Assembly: GCA_029379385.1 (NCBI GenBank)
Contig: CM055618.1
Location: 4,474,134-4,538,133 of the forward strand
Origin: Quillaja saponaria
Lineage: Eukaryota; Streptophyta; Magnoliopsida; Fabales; Quillajaceae
Direction: 5' to 3'
Length of the DNA: 64,000 nt
Both the position numbers and the translations under genes were made by a program. The notes under the pieces were generated by a model that had not been told where the DNA came from, ran no database searches, and was given only the letters and a program-made list of their open reading frames with translations. The first letter of the stretch is position 1. Each line of letters begins with the position of its first letter. Of this stretch, positions 45,435-57,743 are shown in pieces.

Positions 45435-48400
45435 CCAGGTAGAAACACCTTATGAAATAGGGTTAAAATCACCCTCAAAAGATAATTCACCAACACCCTC
45501 TAAAATGGGATACAACATATGCATGTTATCATCTACAGAGTCGTTACGCTCGTTTACCATTAAACATAAATGGTTTTATACAACTTTTAGTGAAAAAGAA
45601 AGAGATTACTGGATCTCTATGCATAAGCAGTATATGGAAAAATATCACAAGAAGCCAGCATTCTTTAAGTGGCTTGAACGAGCCTTTAGGTTCCACAAAA
45701 AAGATTGACCTAAATTTTGAGGATTCTAAGTTCGTTAATGTTCTAGAAACTGCGTATTAAAACTTTTTCACCAGGGAGGGAAAGAATATAGCAGCAGTCC
45801 ATCCCCCAGAGTCATCACTTTCAATTAAAAAAATCTAAAGGTGAAATAATAGCTAATCCTTACTCAGCTATACAAAAAGAAGCATCCACATCAAATGCCT
45901 TGGTTGAAATATCCAACCAAAATAATTACACAAACTTATTTCTTCAATCCTTAGGAAAACAGTCCTAAAGGATAGAAAATTTTCTTATTTAGGAAAATTC
46001 GTCCCAACAACTAATTCCTCAGACTTCAGGATCTTCTAGTAAAGAATCTGCTAAGATAGATCCTATCATGATGAGGCCTCCCCCAAAAGTCAATTTGAAA
46101 TTCAGAAAAGAATCTAGAATTAATGATAAAAACTTTGTGGATGAATTAGTCAACAGGTTACAAAACCTGAACAAATCTGAAAAGAAAAGTGTCAACATGC
46201 CGAGTCAAAATAAAGATAAGTCATCAAGAAAAGACTCACATCTAGAAGTTAATAAACTGCATTGGAATAAGACAACTCCAACTGCCCTATCTAAGATGTA
46301 CTACCCAAGACCCTCACCATTAGATCTTTAGTACGAAGATAATGCTATCCAAGATAAGGTCCAGTTTGATGGCAAGTCCACAATAGAATGGAATATTGAT
46401 GGACTGGCAGAATACCAAATCCTCCAAACAACTAAGCACATGCTAATGTATGATGTAGCATGTAGGTCCAATGGCAACACTGATAGGGAAATAACCTTAG
46501 CCATAATTAGTGGGTTTCCAGGACCATTGTTAGGATGGTGGGATTTCCACCTGTCAGATATCTCTAAACAAGAGATCTTAAATTCTGTAAAATAGGAAAA
46601 TGGAAATTTAATAACTAACATAGTAAATACTTTGATCTATACTAATATAAACCAATTTTGTAGGAGCTAATATGCTTAGGTTAGATAGATCACATGAACA
46701 ACTGATTAATCTTAGGTGTCCAGATCTATCTCACTTTCAGTGGTATAAACACGTAATTTTATTTAGAGTTTATCAGAGAACAGATAGTCAAGCTAATTTT
46801 TGGAAAGAGAAGTTCTTAGTAGGTCTCCCAACTCTGTTCGCTGATAAAATATGAAACAAACTAAAAGATAAACATGGTGGTAATATACCATATATCAGCT
46901 ATACTTAAAGAGAGTTAGCTTCAGAAGTAGTGTCAGAAGGAATATCATTATGTAATGATATTAGGCTAAAACGACAAATTGACAAAGAGAAATTAAGTAG
47001 GAAAAGAGCTTTAGGAATTTTTGTGAACAATTTGGACATCCCACAAGCAATCAATTTAAGCAGTCTAAAAAGACTCATAAATTTCAAAAGAAATTTTCTA
47101 AAAAGACTCATAAACAAGAGAAAACAATATAAAAAGAATGAAAAGTCAAAGAATGGTTATTATGAATCCAACAAGAAACCCTTAGTCAAGGAAACTAATT
47201 ATAAAAAGGTTCCTATATGCTATAAGTGTGGAAAACCAGGTCACTTCCAAAATAAATGCAGGGTTAAAAAGAAAATAAATGCACTGTAGATTGATGAAGG
47301 TTTAAAGAAATCTTTATGTCAAATCTTATTAGAAGACTCTGAAGAAGAAAAGGAACAAAGGAATGCTTTTATAATAGAGCAATATAAATCAAACTCAAGT
47401 CCAGAAGAGTCAAAAATGAATATAACTCTGAGTCAAAACAATCTGAAAAATCAAAATGTTGTTATGATAATGACTGTGATGAATGTATCCTAAAAACTAT
47501 AGGATTAAACAACCTTAGTATAGATGTTTTGTCTAAAGAAGAAAGTTTAATTCTAGACTTAATTGATAAAATTGTAGACCCTGAGGAAAGAAGAATACAG
47601 TTAGAAAACTATATTCATATGTCTAGCAAGGGTAAAAGTTTAGTAATAAAAGGAAGTATAAAAGATGATTCTTATTCCTTTAAGAATATTATTGAAAGAG
47701 TAAAAACTGTTAACTCTTAGTCAAAAGAATCAAATATTGCTGATTTAAAAACAGAAATTAATGAAATCAAGGGAGAAGTAAAAACTCTAAACCAAAGAGT
47801 TTCTATTCTAAAAGAGTCGGATGAAGATCAGTTCCAAGATCTTCTATGAATCATCAAAAGAAACAAAAAATTCAGAACCTGAAAATAGAAGAAAAGGTAT
47901 AACGATACAGGAACCTGAAGAAAGAACTGCGAACATCCTTAATGATCCAGAAGGATGAATTTGTGCTATAGATTTAGTCATAGCACAAAAATGGTTTACT
48001 AAAATAACTATAGTTGTGAATAATGAATTCAGTTTTCAGTCTATTGCCTTAATAAATTCAGGAGCAGATTTAAATTGCATTAACCCAGGGAGTGATTCTA
48101 GGAAACCATTTTCTACACATGTTATTCCCTATTTCTAAGATAGATGAATCAGGTGTAGAAACTACAATAAAGGGTAGACAAATTAAATTTGAATTCGTTG
48201 AAGAACCACAAATGCATGAAATCAATCTTATGAGAGATACCATTAAAAGAAAAGAGAAATTTCTTATGTCTCTAAAAGAAGAAATAGAATACAAGAGGAT
48301 TGAGCAACAATTGAAATCTTCTAAGCTTTAAGATGAAATTAATAAATTTCAACATAAAATTGAACAAACTATATGTGCTGAAATTCCTAATGCCTTTTGG

Positions 48401-49729
48401 AATAGAAAACAACATATAATAGAATTGCCTTATGAACCCGATTTCTCAGAAAAAACAAAAACCTACTAAGGCTAGACCAATAGCTATGGGTCCTAGGCAC
48501 TTAGAAATTTGTAAGGCAGAAATTGAAGAATTACTAAAAAAGGGATTAATTAGAAAAAGCTACAGTCCTTGGAGTTGCTCAGCATTTTATGTTGAAAATG
48601 CAGCTAAATTAGAAAAAGGAGTCTCAAGGCTAGTAATTAATTATAAGCGCCTAAATAAAGCTTTAAGATGGATTAGGTATCCAATTCCTAATAAAAAGGA
48701 TTTGTTAAATAGACTTTATGATGCCAAGAACTTTTCCAAATTTGATATGAAATCAGGATATTGGCAAATTCAAATAGCTGAGCAGGATAATTACAAAACT
48801 GCCTTTATTGTACCTTTTGGGCATTATGAATGGAATGTTATACCATTTGGATTAAAAATTGCTTCTTTCTGAATTTCAAAATATTATGAATGATTTTTTT
48901 AATTCTTATCATGATTTTATAATGTTTTAGTTTTTTCTCCTTCTATTGAGAAACATTTTAAACATCTCAATATATTCTTGAATACTGTCATGAAGGCGAG
49001 ATTAGCAGTTTCTGCAAAGAAGGTAAAAATATTTCAAACTGTTATTAGTTTTTTAGGACACAATATTCATAAAGGTTCTATTATACCTATTGATAAAGCT
49101 ATACAATTTGCTGATAAATTTCCTAATGAAATAAGGGGAAAAACAACAATTGCAGAGATTTTTAAGAAGCCTAAATTATGTAGGTGAATTTTACAAAGAT
49201 TTAGCCCCAGACTGCAAATTATTATTTGCAAGATTAAAAAAGAATCCTCCAGAGTGAAACAATGACTTTATAGAGGCAGTTAAGAGGATAAAACAAAGAG
49301 TTAAAGAACTTCCATGTCTTTGTATTCCTCATCCAAATGCATTTAAAATAGTGGAAACAGATGCTTCTGAGATAGGATATGGAGAAATACTTAAACAAAA
49401 AATTGCTAATAAATAGCAATTGGTTAGATTTACTTCAGGAACTTGGAAGAGTGTACAACAAAATTATTCTACTATAAAGAAAGAAATATTATCTATAGTT
49501 ATGTGCATCGCTAAATTTGAATCTGACTTGTCGAATAAAAAATTCTTATAAAGAATAGATTGCAAGTCTGCCAAAGATATCCTTCTTAAGGATATTAAAA
49601 ATATAGCATCGAAACAGATATTTGCGAGATGACATCCTTTCTGTTTTTGAATTTGATGTAGAATTTATTAAAGGAGAATTTAATTCTTTGCCTAACTTCC
49701 TAACTAGAGAATTTTTGCAGGGATCTTAA
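45435..49729 (+). pseudogene. Pararetrovirus ORF1, copy C (CP-AP-RT-RH)
   Basis: The coat-protein part holds ERDYWISMHKQYMEKYHKKP and LRCPDLSHFQWYKH. The CCHC knuckle is intact (47218-47259). The protease triplet reads Asn-Ser-Gly instead of Asp-Ser-Gly, and about 170 bp after it is deleted at roughly 48083. RT has a 146-codon open stretch (48432-48872) with FDMKSGYWQIQIAEQDNYKT. A 16-base deletion at 48922/48923 removes the catalytic YIDD codons. RNase H (about 49230-49729) has several stops. At least six disabling changes; no product possible. Confidence 0.88.
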
Positions 49730-49742
49730 AGGAAAAGGCGTT

Positions 49743-50852
49743 ATGACCTCTCAAACTAATATTCCTGCAAAAAGAAATTTCTCCACTCTTAATACTGAGG
49801 AAACTGATAAAGATTTCTTACGTGATCAGGCTTATGAATTAGCCCTTCCTTCTAATACCAAGGATTTCAAATATTCATATATTCCACTATCTTATTAAAA
49901 GATAACATCAATTGAGAAAAGGTATGCCAATTTAGCACCATATGAGATAGCCGCTTTCTATCTCAATAATCATCTTCCTCATGAATTGGAACCCAGGAAT
50001 ATTTAATTAAATATTCTTGTGGACACATAATTAATTTCTCATAAACCCTGGATTTGAGCAGGGTCAGAATGGGCTTATTCTAAAATCATCATTTATAAAG
50101 TGATAAAGCCAAAAGATTGGGGTATGGATTTATACCGTCAAAAACAAATCAGAGATAGAAGAATATTTCCTCGGCTATATACTTCTTTTGATTATATGGC
50201 TGCATGGGAAAACTTGCTTTTATTTGAAAACAAAGCAAGAAAGCACAGCTGGTTTCTAAGGTTCACCCTCAATGAAGAACTTTCCCCCACTACTTTCCCT
50301 AATTGGTTTAAGACATGGTATTTTTGGCGGGGATTATTTCCTATATCCCTACCAAAATATGTTTATCTATACTGGTTAAGGTTCTGTGAGAATAATCAGT
50401 CTCTAGATTCTCAAGACAAAATAATTATGTTTACAGCTTATTATCAGCTTCAATGGATTGTTAAAATGGGAATATATTGTCAAAGATTGTTCTTCTTCTG
50501 TCTTTGGGATTAATCAATTAGTCCCTTGGTTAATTCGTAAAACTCAAATCAAATGGTGGGATAACTTCTCTAATTTTGAAAAGAACCTTAATAATTTTCA
50601 AAAGCTAGGGATCTTAAGATCTAATGCTTCTTCTCAAAAACCTTATATAAATGAGAATAAAAAGGTCCTTGAAATGGTGAAACGATTATTAGCCTCCTCC
50701 TCTAAAGATGATGTTCAAAAAAGAGCTCCTAAAAATCCTTGAAGATAACAGTTCTGAGATGAGTCAAGATGACCCTAGCTTATTTCCAGGACTCACAAGA
50801 CCCTCTGGATGAAGGAGTAGAAGATTTTTTGGATGAAGAATCTCATCAATAA
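49743..50852 (+). pseudogene. Pararetrovirus ORF2, copy C
   Basis: Starts MTSQTNIPAKRN 13 bases after the ORF1 stop. The N-terminal part contains stops near 49895 and 50004. Frames at 50100-50513 and 50458-50742 cover the Trp/Tyr-rich middle (DWGMDLYRQKQIRDRRIFPR, WFKTWYFWRGLFPISLPKY), and the acidic tail ends in TAA at 50850-50852. A one-base change of frame near 50460 splits the middle. Same unknown protein as copy B. Confidence 0.82.
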
Positions 50853-51136
50853 TTCTCTTTTCATAAAGCTCAAGTTTACTTTCCTAAAAAGAGAAGGAAT
50901 CTACTTTTCAAAAAAAAAAAAAAAGTCATATTTTCTAAAAGAAAAGAATGCTTTCGATGACTTGAAGAAAAAAAATTTTAAGAAAAAGATTTACTTTATA
51001 AAAGTAAATATTCCCTTTCTATTTGGCAAACCGACTCCAATCTATCCAGGACACGTGCCCAGACAGAAGGATAAGCCTTATCTCTAGGAATCTCCTTGTC
51101 TCAGTCTTATCTCTTAGACAATCATGCTAGGATTGT

Positions 51137-51144
51137 TATTTAAG
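51137..51144 (+). promoter_or_regulatory. Viral promoter TATA box (copy C)
   Basis: TATTTAAG, conserved with copies A and B. Upstream are 'ggataagccttatctc' and 'gtcttatctctt' (I-box-like GATAAG/CTTATC motifs). Confidence 0.65.
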
Positions 51145-51338
51145 GGCTTTTGCTCTCTGTTGTTTTGTAAGTTTTGAAGTTTGTTAGAATATCAGAAGTT
51201 TGAAAAATTTTAGAATGCTTTGAGTGTTTTGTAAAATACAAGTGAAAGTTTCAAGTCTGTAATAGTGGGCTTGTACCTGTAGCTGTTGTTGTAAAATAGT
51301 ATCTGTGAACGTGTTCTATACCTGTGCCTTGTACCTGT

Positions 51339-51344
51339 AATAAA
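51339..51344 (+). terminator. Poly(A) signal AATAAA (copy C)
   Basis: AATAAA in 'cctgtaataaagaattt', 202 bases after the TATA box. Confidence 0.65.
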
Positions 51345-51485
51345 GAATTTGTTTTATTAATGTAAGTTTTCTTCTACTCTTCTTTTATATTTCTATGATT
51401 GATCTGGGCTGTTGAATCTTATTGCAGCTATTTGCATATGCTCTGTGTATTTTGTTTCTTGTCTGGGTGCACTAGCTTCCCCTAA

Positions 51486-51497
51486 TGCTATCAGAGC
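51486..51497 (+). promoter_or_regulatory. tRNA-Met primer site (copy C, one mismatch)
   Basis: TGCTATCAGAGC differs by one base from the perfect site; the flanking 'cagtaaccttaaaggttgg' is identical to copy A. Confidence 0.85.
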
Positions 51498-51617
51498 CAG
51501 TAACCTTAAAGGTTGGTAGAGTGTGAGAATAGTCTTAAACTATTTGTTCATTAATCTTCAAAGTCGAGGAGTTAAACCTAGGAAACGAAGTCAAGGCATC
51601 TGATAAAAAATTAAAGC

Positions 51618-52190
51618 AAGTTTATGTGTAGTGTGTGTAAACTTAGCATTTTTCAAGTCGTGAGGAGTAAATTGGTCATTTACACATCTTTAGAATGAGC
51701 TGAGCAAACTGTTAACATTCATGGTGTCAAAAATGACATATAGGAAGAAATATAACGTTATTTGGACATCCAATGGAAAAAATAACACAAGTTAACATGT
51801 AGTGTGTGTAAAATTTAGCTTCTTTTATTTTTTGGGTAGTCAGGCACAAATATCATTTATACATCTTTAGGATGATTCGACTAAACCGCAACATCTATCG
51901 TGTTAACTATGACTTGTAGGAAAAAAACCATAACGTCATTTGGACTTCCGACTAAAAAACTACTCAAGTTAATGAGTTCTATGTGTAAATTTAGCCTTTT
52001 CCAATTCATGGAGGACAAAATGGTCATTTAAACATCTTTAGGACGAGCAAACCATATGGAACTATCAAATATGACTGGTAGGAAGAAACATAACATCGAT
52101 TGGACATCTGATGAAAAAACTACGCAAGTTAACGTATTGTGTGTATTCGGGTTATGAGGGGAAAAATGATCTTTTATACATACACATATT
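51618..52190 (+). repeat. Satellite-like tandem repeats, ~160-177 bp units
   Basis: Units begin 'aagtt' at 51618, 51789, 51966 and 52126 (lengths 171, 177, 160, then a partial unit). Each holds in order a 'gtgtgtaaa..tta' block, 'catctttag', a 'taggaagaaa' block and a 'ttggac..ccgatg'-like block. Unit identity is moderate. The unit length is typical of plant centromeric or pericentromeric satellites. The block starts about 12 bp after the end of copy C. Confidence 0.75.
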
Positions 52191-52329
52191 TCCCTGTTAT
52201 TTATTATAACTTTAATTAATTATGTTATTAAAATTACTTCTTTGCTAATGGTAACAAGGATTGCATTCCAACAATATGATATGATTATACTACAGATGTC
52301 GAGTTAGGAATCAATGGTATGATTTAAAC

Positions 52330-54215
52330 TGCATTTTGAATTTATTTTGTTGAATAATAATTACTTTGAATCTAACAATCGTTAAGTACTAAAATTAATC
52401 AATGCTAACTGTATTAGCCAAATGAATGAAATATTAAGATTTAAAGCTAAATGAAACTAAAGCAAATAAACTTAGAAATGTAATGGAGAAAACCTAAAAT
52501 TATAACTTCCCTCAACACTTAGATTATTATTATACTAAATTATTAACCTAGGATTCTTATTCAATTATATTTCATTCGTCAAGGTTCCTCTACATTACCA
52601 AATCAATATAAAAGATGACCAATCAATTAGAAACATTAAGCATAGAATAAAATAAATAACTCATGTACCAAACCCTAAGCAATCAATTAGCAACATAAAA
52701 CCAAGCCACACATTGAGTTTCATTGCTCCTTGCACCTTTAATCCTCTCTTAATCACCAAAACTTCTTAGCTAACTTGTGTGCTATGAATCCCCAAGCCAA
52801 TCCTCCTTAAATAGGCTTTAAAACACTCAATTTGAGTTCAATTGGGAATCAAGGCAGTGCCGCAACCATGTTTTTTTGGTGCTACAACACTAAATTTTGA
52901 AGAAGGGCATCACGGTGAGCATTATGGAGCCCGTTTTCTAGCTCCTAGGAACCATGCTGATCCTATTTGGCACCTAGGTCACTAGACCTCTATGACTTTG
53001 TGTTTTTGCACATGATTTTTGGCACTATGACGCCCTTTTTCCATGGTTATAGCACTTGACGCAGTAGAAAATCCTCATTTGACTTCAAAGGGATCTCTTT
53101 TAAGCATTAGACCTTCAAAACACACAAAATAAGTTATGAGTGAAATCCATAATTAAAGACTAAATCCTAAGCATATTCAACTAGGATCCAACATCTTAAT
53201 ACGAATGACTCAACTAAGCAACAATCAAACTAAAACTCAAGAACATAGCCAATAATGTGAATCAAAAGATCATGTAAATAAAGTTATTTCATAGACTTGT
53301 CACACTACCAAATTTAAGGTTTTGTTAGTCTTGGAGCAAAAGAAAAACTAAAACACAAACAAAAACAAAAACTAATAGCCAAAGATGCATCATACTAGAA
53401 CAATGATATCCCTAACATGCTCTCAAAAGTTTCATATAACCTTTAGCTAAATGTCAACCACAAGTATCACTTAAATTCATGATTCAATTCAAGAGAAAGC
53501 AGCAAATTCAAATGAATTTCCAATGTGTATGTATGATACCAAATAATGCATGCAATCTGGATTGGTTTATGTCTAGGTAAAATCCAACTTAGCACTTAAC
53601 CCCATTAGTTTGCTTTTCTTCTTTGTCTCCACTAAAGTAAACTCCAATAAGTCAAGAATCAATAGGTCTTTATAAATTTTTTAATGTAAGCTAGGGTATT
53701 GGTATGATAAAGAAAATTTGAAGCTCAAATTACCCCAAGCACATAGATCACTGTAGACCCTTGACGAGCTCTTTTCACAACCCAAATATTACCCACTTGG
53801 CATACTCTTTTCTTTTAACCACTTTGATATTTTTCTATTTTGCTTGGTGTTTTCTTTTGCCTTTTTTTCCCAATGCTTGTCACATCCTCAAACTTAATTT
53901 TTTTTATTATTATGAACGTAGGCACATATATATATATATTTATAACTCCAACCTTTCCTCCTTTTTCTTTAAACAGAGCTCAATAAATTCATAGAATGAT
54001 CAACATGCCTAAGGGTAAGGGTTCAAAATTGGAATTTTAAAAATAGTTAGGCAAAACTTTTGTAGGTGTCAAAGAAAAGACAATATTAGGCTCAAAGGGG
54101 TAGCTAAGGATATTATATAAAACATAATAAGCTTAAGTCTCAAATGGTTCAAAGATGGCTTAAATCATGTCCCTAACTTAGTTTTGTCTAGGTGAAAGCC
54201 TTTACATTAAACTTA
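52330..54215 (-). repeat. Athila/Tat-like LTR with 3' internal sequence, minus orientation
   Basis: Reverse complement of the plus-strand LTRs at 55 kb and 10 kb: 'cgttaagtactaaaatt' near 52380 mirrors the LTR end, and the 'tagtgtgacaag' and 'aaatttggta' blocks near 53300 mirror the purine-rich tract and adjoining region. G+C-rich words with 'ggtgctacaacac' and 'atgacgccctttttcc' lie at 52850-53060. Its LTR 3' end is truncated near 52330. No coding region. The frame at 53761 is chance. Confidence 0.65.
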
Positions 54216-54560
54216 TTTTACCCATTTATTTTAGTTATGTTCTTCAGTTTTAGTTGAAGTTTGCTTAATTTTTAATTGATTCGTAGTTGTATCTTTGTTA
54301 TATTACGATATTGAATTTGAATATAAATGCTAACTTTTATTTAAAAGATAATATTAGGCTCAAAGGGATAACTAAGGATATTATATAAAACATGATAAGC
54401 TCAAAAAGTCTCAAACGGTCCAAAGATGGTTTAAATCATGTCTCTAACTTAGTTTTGTCTAGGTGAAAAGCCTTTAAATTAGACTTATTTTACCCATTTA
54501 TTTTAGTTATGTTCTTGAGTTTTAGTTGAAGTTTGCTTAATTTTTAATTAATTCTTAGTC
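54080..54560 (+). repeat. 268-bp tandem duplication across an inverted LTR junction
   Basis: The segment starting 'aatattaggctcaaaggg' at about 54083 recurs 268 bp later (54351). Each unit contains the end of the minus-oriented LTR sequence followed by the start of plus-oriented sequence ('gttttagttgaagtttgctt'), so the inverted junction itself was duplicated. Confidence 0.85.
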
Positions 54561-55825
54561 TTGTCCTTGTTAAATTAGGATATTAAATCCCAATTGATTT
54601 TGACTATGATTTAGAATTTGAATATGAATTCTAACTTATATTAACTTAATTTACGTGTTTTGAATGTTTGATGCTTAAAACAAGGCCCATTGGAAGCCAA
54701 ATTTTGACTCAAAACACTCAAAAATTGCAAAACAGGGTATGCGGTCAGGATCAGGACGGGCCATGTTGCCAGAAAGTTGGGGCCATAGTGCCAGGGACAT
54801 AGGCCCCCTGATTTCTGGCATTAGTGTGATGCCTTCCTTGGAATACCAATGTCCTGGCAGCAAAAAGGTGAGGCTGTGGAGCCAGCTTGGTTCCTAGTCA
54901 TAATTGAACTCTTTCTGAGGGTTTTAGGGCCTAATTAAGAGGTTTATGTTGGGGAATTCAATACACAAGTTTAGCTAAGAAGTTCTAGAGTTTAAAAGGC
55001 GATCAAGAGTGCAAGGAGCAAGAATAGCTAAAGCTTAAAGATTGACAATCTTTACAGTTTTCTTTATTCTACTTCCTATTTACTTTCTTGTATTTTCTTG
55101 ATGTTTTTATTGTTTAAATCTATGTTTACATTAAGTAGCATGGAGTAGTTACCTTTCTAGGATTGCAATAGAACTAAAAATGTAGCTTGGTTTTATGTTA
55201 TAATTTGATTGCTTAGGGTTTAGTACATGATTTATTTATCTTTTTCTATGCTTTATGCTTTTAATTGGTTGACCATCTTTTAGATTGATGTGGTAACTTA
55301 GAGGAACCTTGACTAAGGAAATCTAGATTTAGCCTTTGAATAAGATAGCACTTGTTTGAATTTGATTCGTATGTAGAATAGAAATATACCTCCATACTTT
55401 ATGTAGCCATTTTAGGTCTATTCTTAATGTGTCTAGCTTAACTCAATTCTCATAAAAATATAGTGAATTGGTTAAGTTAGATACTATTATAAGTAATTCG
55501 AGAGATACTTATAATTGAATAAGAACCCTAGGTTAATAATTTGGTACCATAACTAAGCATGAAAAGATACTAATAATCCAAGTGAGTGTTGAAGGAAGTT
55601 GTAATTCTAAGTTTTCTCCATTACATTCCTACATTTACATGCTTTAGTTTAGTTTAGTTAGCTACTCACTCTCAAAGTTTCATTTGTTTGGATAAAGTTA
55701 GGGTTGATAAATTTTAGTACTTAACGATTTTTAGACATAATTCCTTGTGGGAACGATCTCTACTTTCACCCTATTACTTGTTTTACGATACTTGCACTTG
55801 TGTGGTAAATCCAACAAGAAGTTTT
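54490..55825 (+). repeat. Athila/Tat-like LTR, plus orientation
   Basis: Runs to 'gtggtaaatccaaca' and 'agaagttt', directly before a primer site at 55826. It holds the G+C-rich words at 54740-54870 and the conserved 3' block 'tggataaagttagggttgat' at 55689. The minus-strand frame at 54675-54863 lies in the G+C-rich part and is not a gene. Confidence 0.7.
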
Positions 55826-55843
55826 TACTGCCATTGCCGGGGA
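55826..55843 (+). promoter_or_regulatory. Primer-binding site, tRNA-Asp type (decayed)
   Basis: 'tactgccattgccgggga' matches 14 of 18 positions of the Athila-type primer site, complementary to tRNA-Asp. It confirms the 3' end of the preceding LTR. About 200 bp of internal leader and gag-start remnants follow, then an inverted LTR piece from 56050. Confidence 0.7.
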
Positions 55844-56049
55844 ATTATTCTAACATTATGAATTTTAATACCAGTCAAATATAGTTTAAATTCAACTTTT
55901 TTTTTCTTTTGTCTTTTTAATTTAATGTTACTGTTTGTTTTCTGAGGTACATTGAAGATGTGTGTTAAATGGATTATCTCATGTTTTGTTCAATCTGACT
56001 TGGAATCATTCCAAAAGGCCTAGGAGAGGTTTAACTATCTGCTGGGAAA

Positions 56050-56290
56050 GCATGTGAACGAATTCAAACAAGTGTTATCTTATTCAAGGCTAAACCTAGA
56101 TTTCCTTCGTCAAGGTTATTCTAAGTTACCAGATTAATCTAAAAGATAGCCAATCAATTAGAAGCATAAAGCATAGAATAAGATAAATAACTCATGTCCC
56201 AAACCCTAAGCAATCAATAAACAAAATAAATCCAAGCTACATGTTGAGGTCCATTGCAATCCTAGAAAAGAAACTACTCCATGCTACTTA
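56050..56290 (-). repeat. Inverted Athila/Tat-like LTR fragment
   Basis: Reverse complement of the LTR segment 'aggattgcaatagaactaaa' and neighbours (55.15-55.4 kb). It interrupts the internal region that begins at 55844. Confidence 0.65.
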
Positions 56291-56309
56291 GTGGTAAGTA
56301 TTCATGCAT

Positions 56310-57725
56310 GTCACTAATAAGTTCTCAAAAGGACTTATATTACATCTCATTATGCATTCATTTTAGCTATGTCATTGAACTTTTGCAATACAATTTGGTT
56401 AGTTTTAGTTTAGTTTGTAGTTTATTCTGTTTTGTATAAAGATTTTGTGTTTTAGTTGTTTTTGCATAGGATTTAGCTTCCAAATAAGAGTTTTAATCCT
56501 AATTGATTTTGGTTATATATTTTCAAGATTCAAGGAGTCAATTTTGAAGACCAAAAACACAAGGGACGAAATTCTATCTTGCCAGGCACCTAGGCCATGA
56601 AAGATCTGCGCTACAGCACTGAAGAATGTGTAGGAGCCCTATCTAGTACCACAGTGCTAGAAAGCTGGCGCTTAGGCTCTAGACCTCACAGGTTGAAGTT
56701 TCTTTGGCAGATTTGGCTGGCACCATGGCGCCAAAAAATTGCAGCAATAGTACTAGCCCGATAAAAGATGCCTTGTTTTACTCAAAATACACTAACACTC
56801 TTATTTGGAGGGCTTATATAGGGGATATGAGTTCAGGTTAGAGGGTAGATGAGTTTGGTATATTTTTCTGCACCTTGAGAGAGGTTTTGGAGGCAAAGGA
56901 GGCTAAAGGATGAAAAGGAGCAAGATACTTGAAGATTGGCAGCAACCTTCATGAGTTTTATCAATTTCCTTCTTCCTTCTTGGTTCCTTGTGTTGTAGTG
57001 ATGATTATTTAGCTCCAACCAACGCTTAATTTTTGTAGAGTGAACTAACTTCCTTATTCTAGGATTAGAATGTAACTCACATGTAGCTTGCTTTCATTTT
57101 ACATATGAATTGCTTATGATGTGTGGTATTTATGTTAGTTGTATCGTTCTATGCTTATTGCTTCTAATTGATTAATCTCTAATTAGATTGATGCGGTAAT
57201 TTAGAGGAATCTAAATTAACCTTGAATGATATAATACATGTTTGAATTTATTCACTTGGATGGTTGGATTTGATTTGTATATTAGACATACATTCCTAAG
57301 GCCATATATAACCAAATGAGGTTTTCTCTTAATGAATCATGTTTAATTATATTCTCATAGTCATATAGTGAATTGGTTAAGCAAAGTATGATTATAAGCA
57401 ATTTGAAAGATACTTATGATTGAATTAGAATCCTTAGTTAATACCATGATACCATGAATCTAAGCAAGATAGGATAAAGACAATTTAAGTCAAGTGTGAG
57501 GAAAATTGTGATCCTAGGCTCATCTCAATATATATTTTTCTATTTAATTTGTTTTGATAGTTTAATTAAACAATTCAAAGTTCATTGTTTGGATAAAGTT
57601 AGGATTGATTAATTTTAGTAGTTAACATTGTCAGATAATTTTTCGTGGAAACGAAACTTTGCTCTATCACTTAATTATTTGTTAACAATTTGTGCACTTG
57701 CGTGGTAAATCTGACAACAAGTTTT
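56310..57725 (+). repeat. Athila/Tat-like LTR, plus orientation, second copy
   Basis: Begins with a short near-palindrome ('ataagttctcaaaaggactt') shared with 4000-4023 and ends before the primer site at 57726. It carries G+C-rich words at 56580-56760 and the block 'ggataaagttaggattgat' at 57592. Confidence 0.7.
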
Positions 57726-57743
57726 TGGCACCCTTGTTGAGAA
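57726..57743 (+). promoter_or_regulatory. Primer-binding site, tRNA-Asp type (strongly decayed)
   Basis: 'tggcacccttgttgagaa' keeps 12 of 18 positions of the Athila-type site and lies at the right distance after an LTR 3' end. Confidence 0.55.

Larger units (their letters stand above)
45435..51606 (+). mobile_element. Endogenous pararetrovirus copy C (florendovirus-like), 5'-truncated
   Basis: Starts inside ORF1 after the movement-protein core and runs through coat protein, protease, RT, RNase H, ORF2, the TATA/poly(A) region, primer site and most of the leader, ending near 51606. It has no terminal redundancy. Its left end joins an inverted RT scrap and its right end joins satellite-like repeats, so neither end is a clean host junction. 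Confidence 0.88.

Noticed and set aside
53761..53994. 77-codon plus-strand frame with hydrophobic segments
   Set aside because: Lies inside an inverted LTR-internal region and includes an AT microsatellite; not coding.
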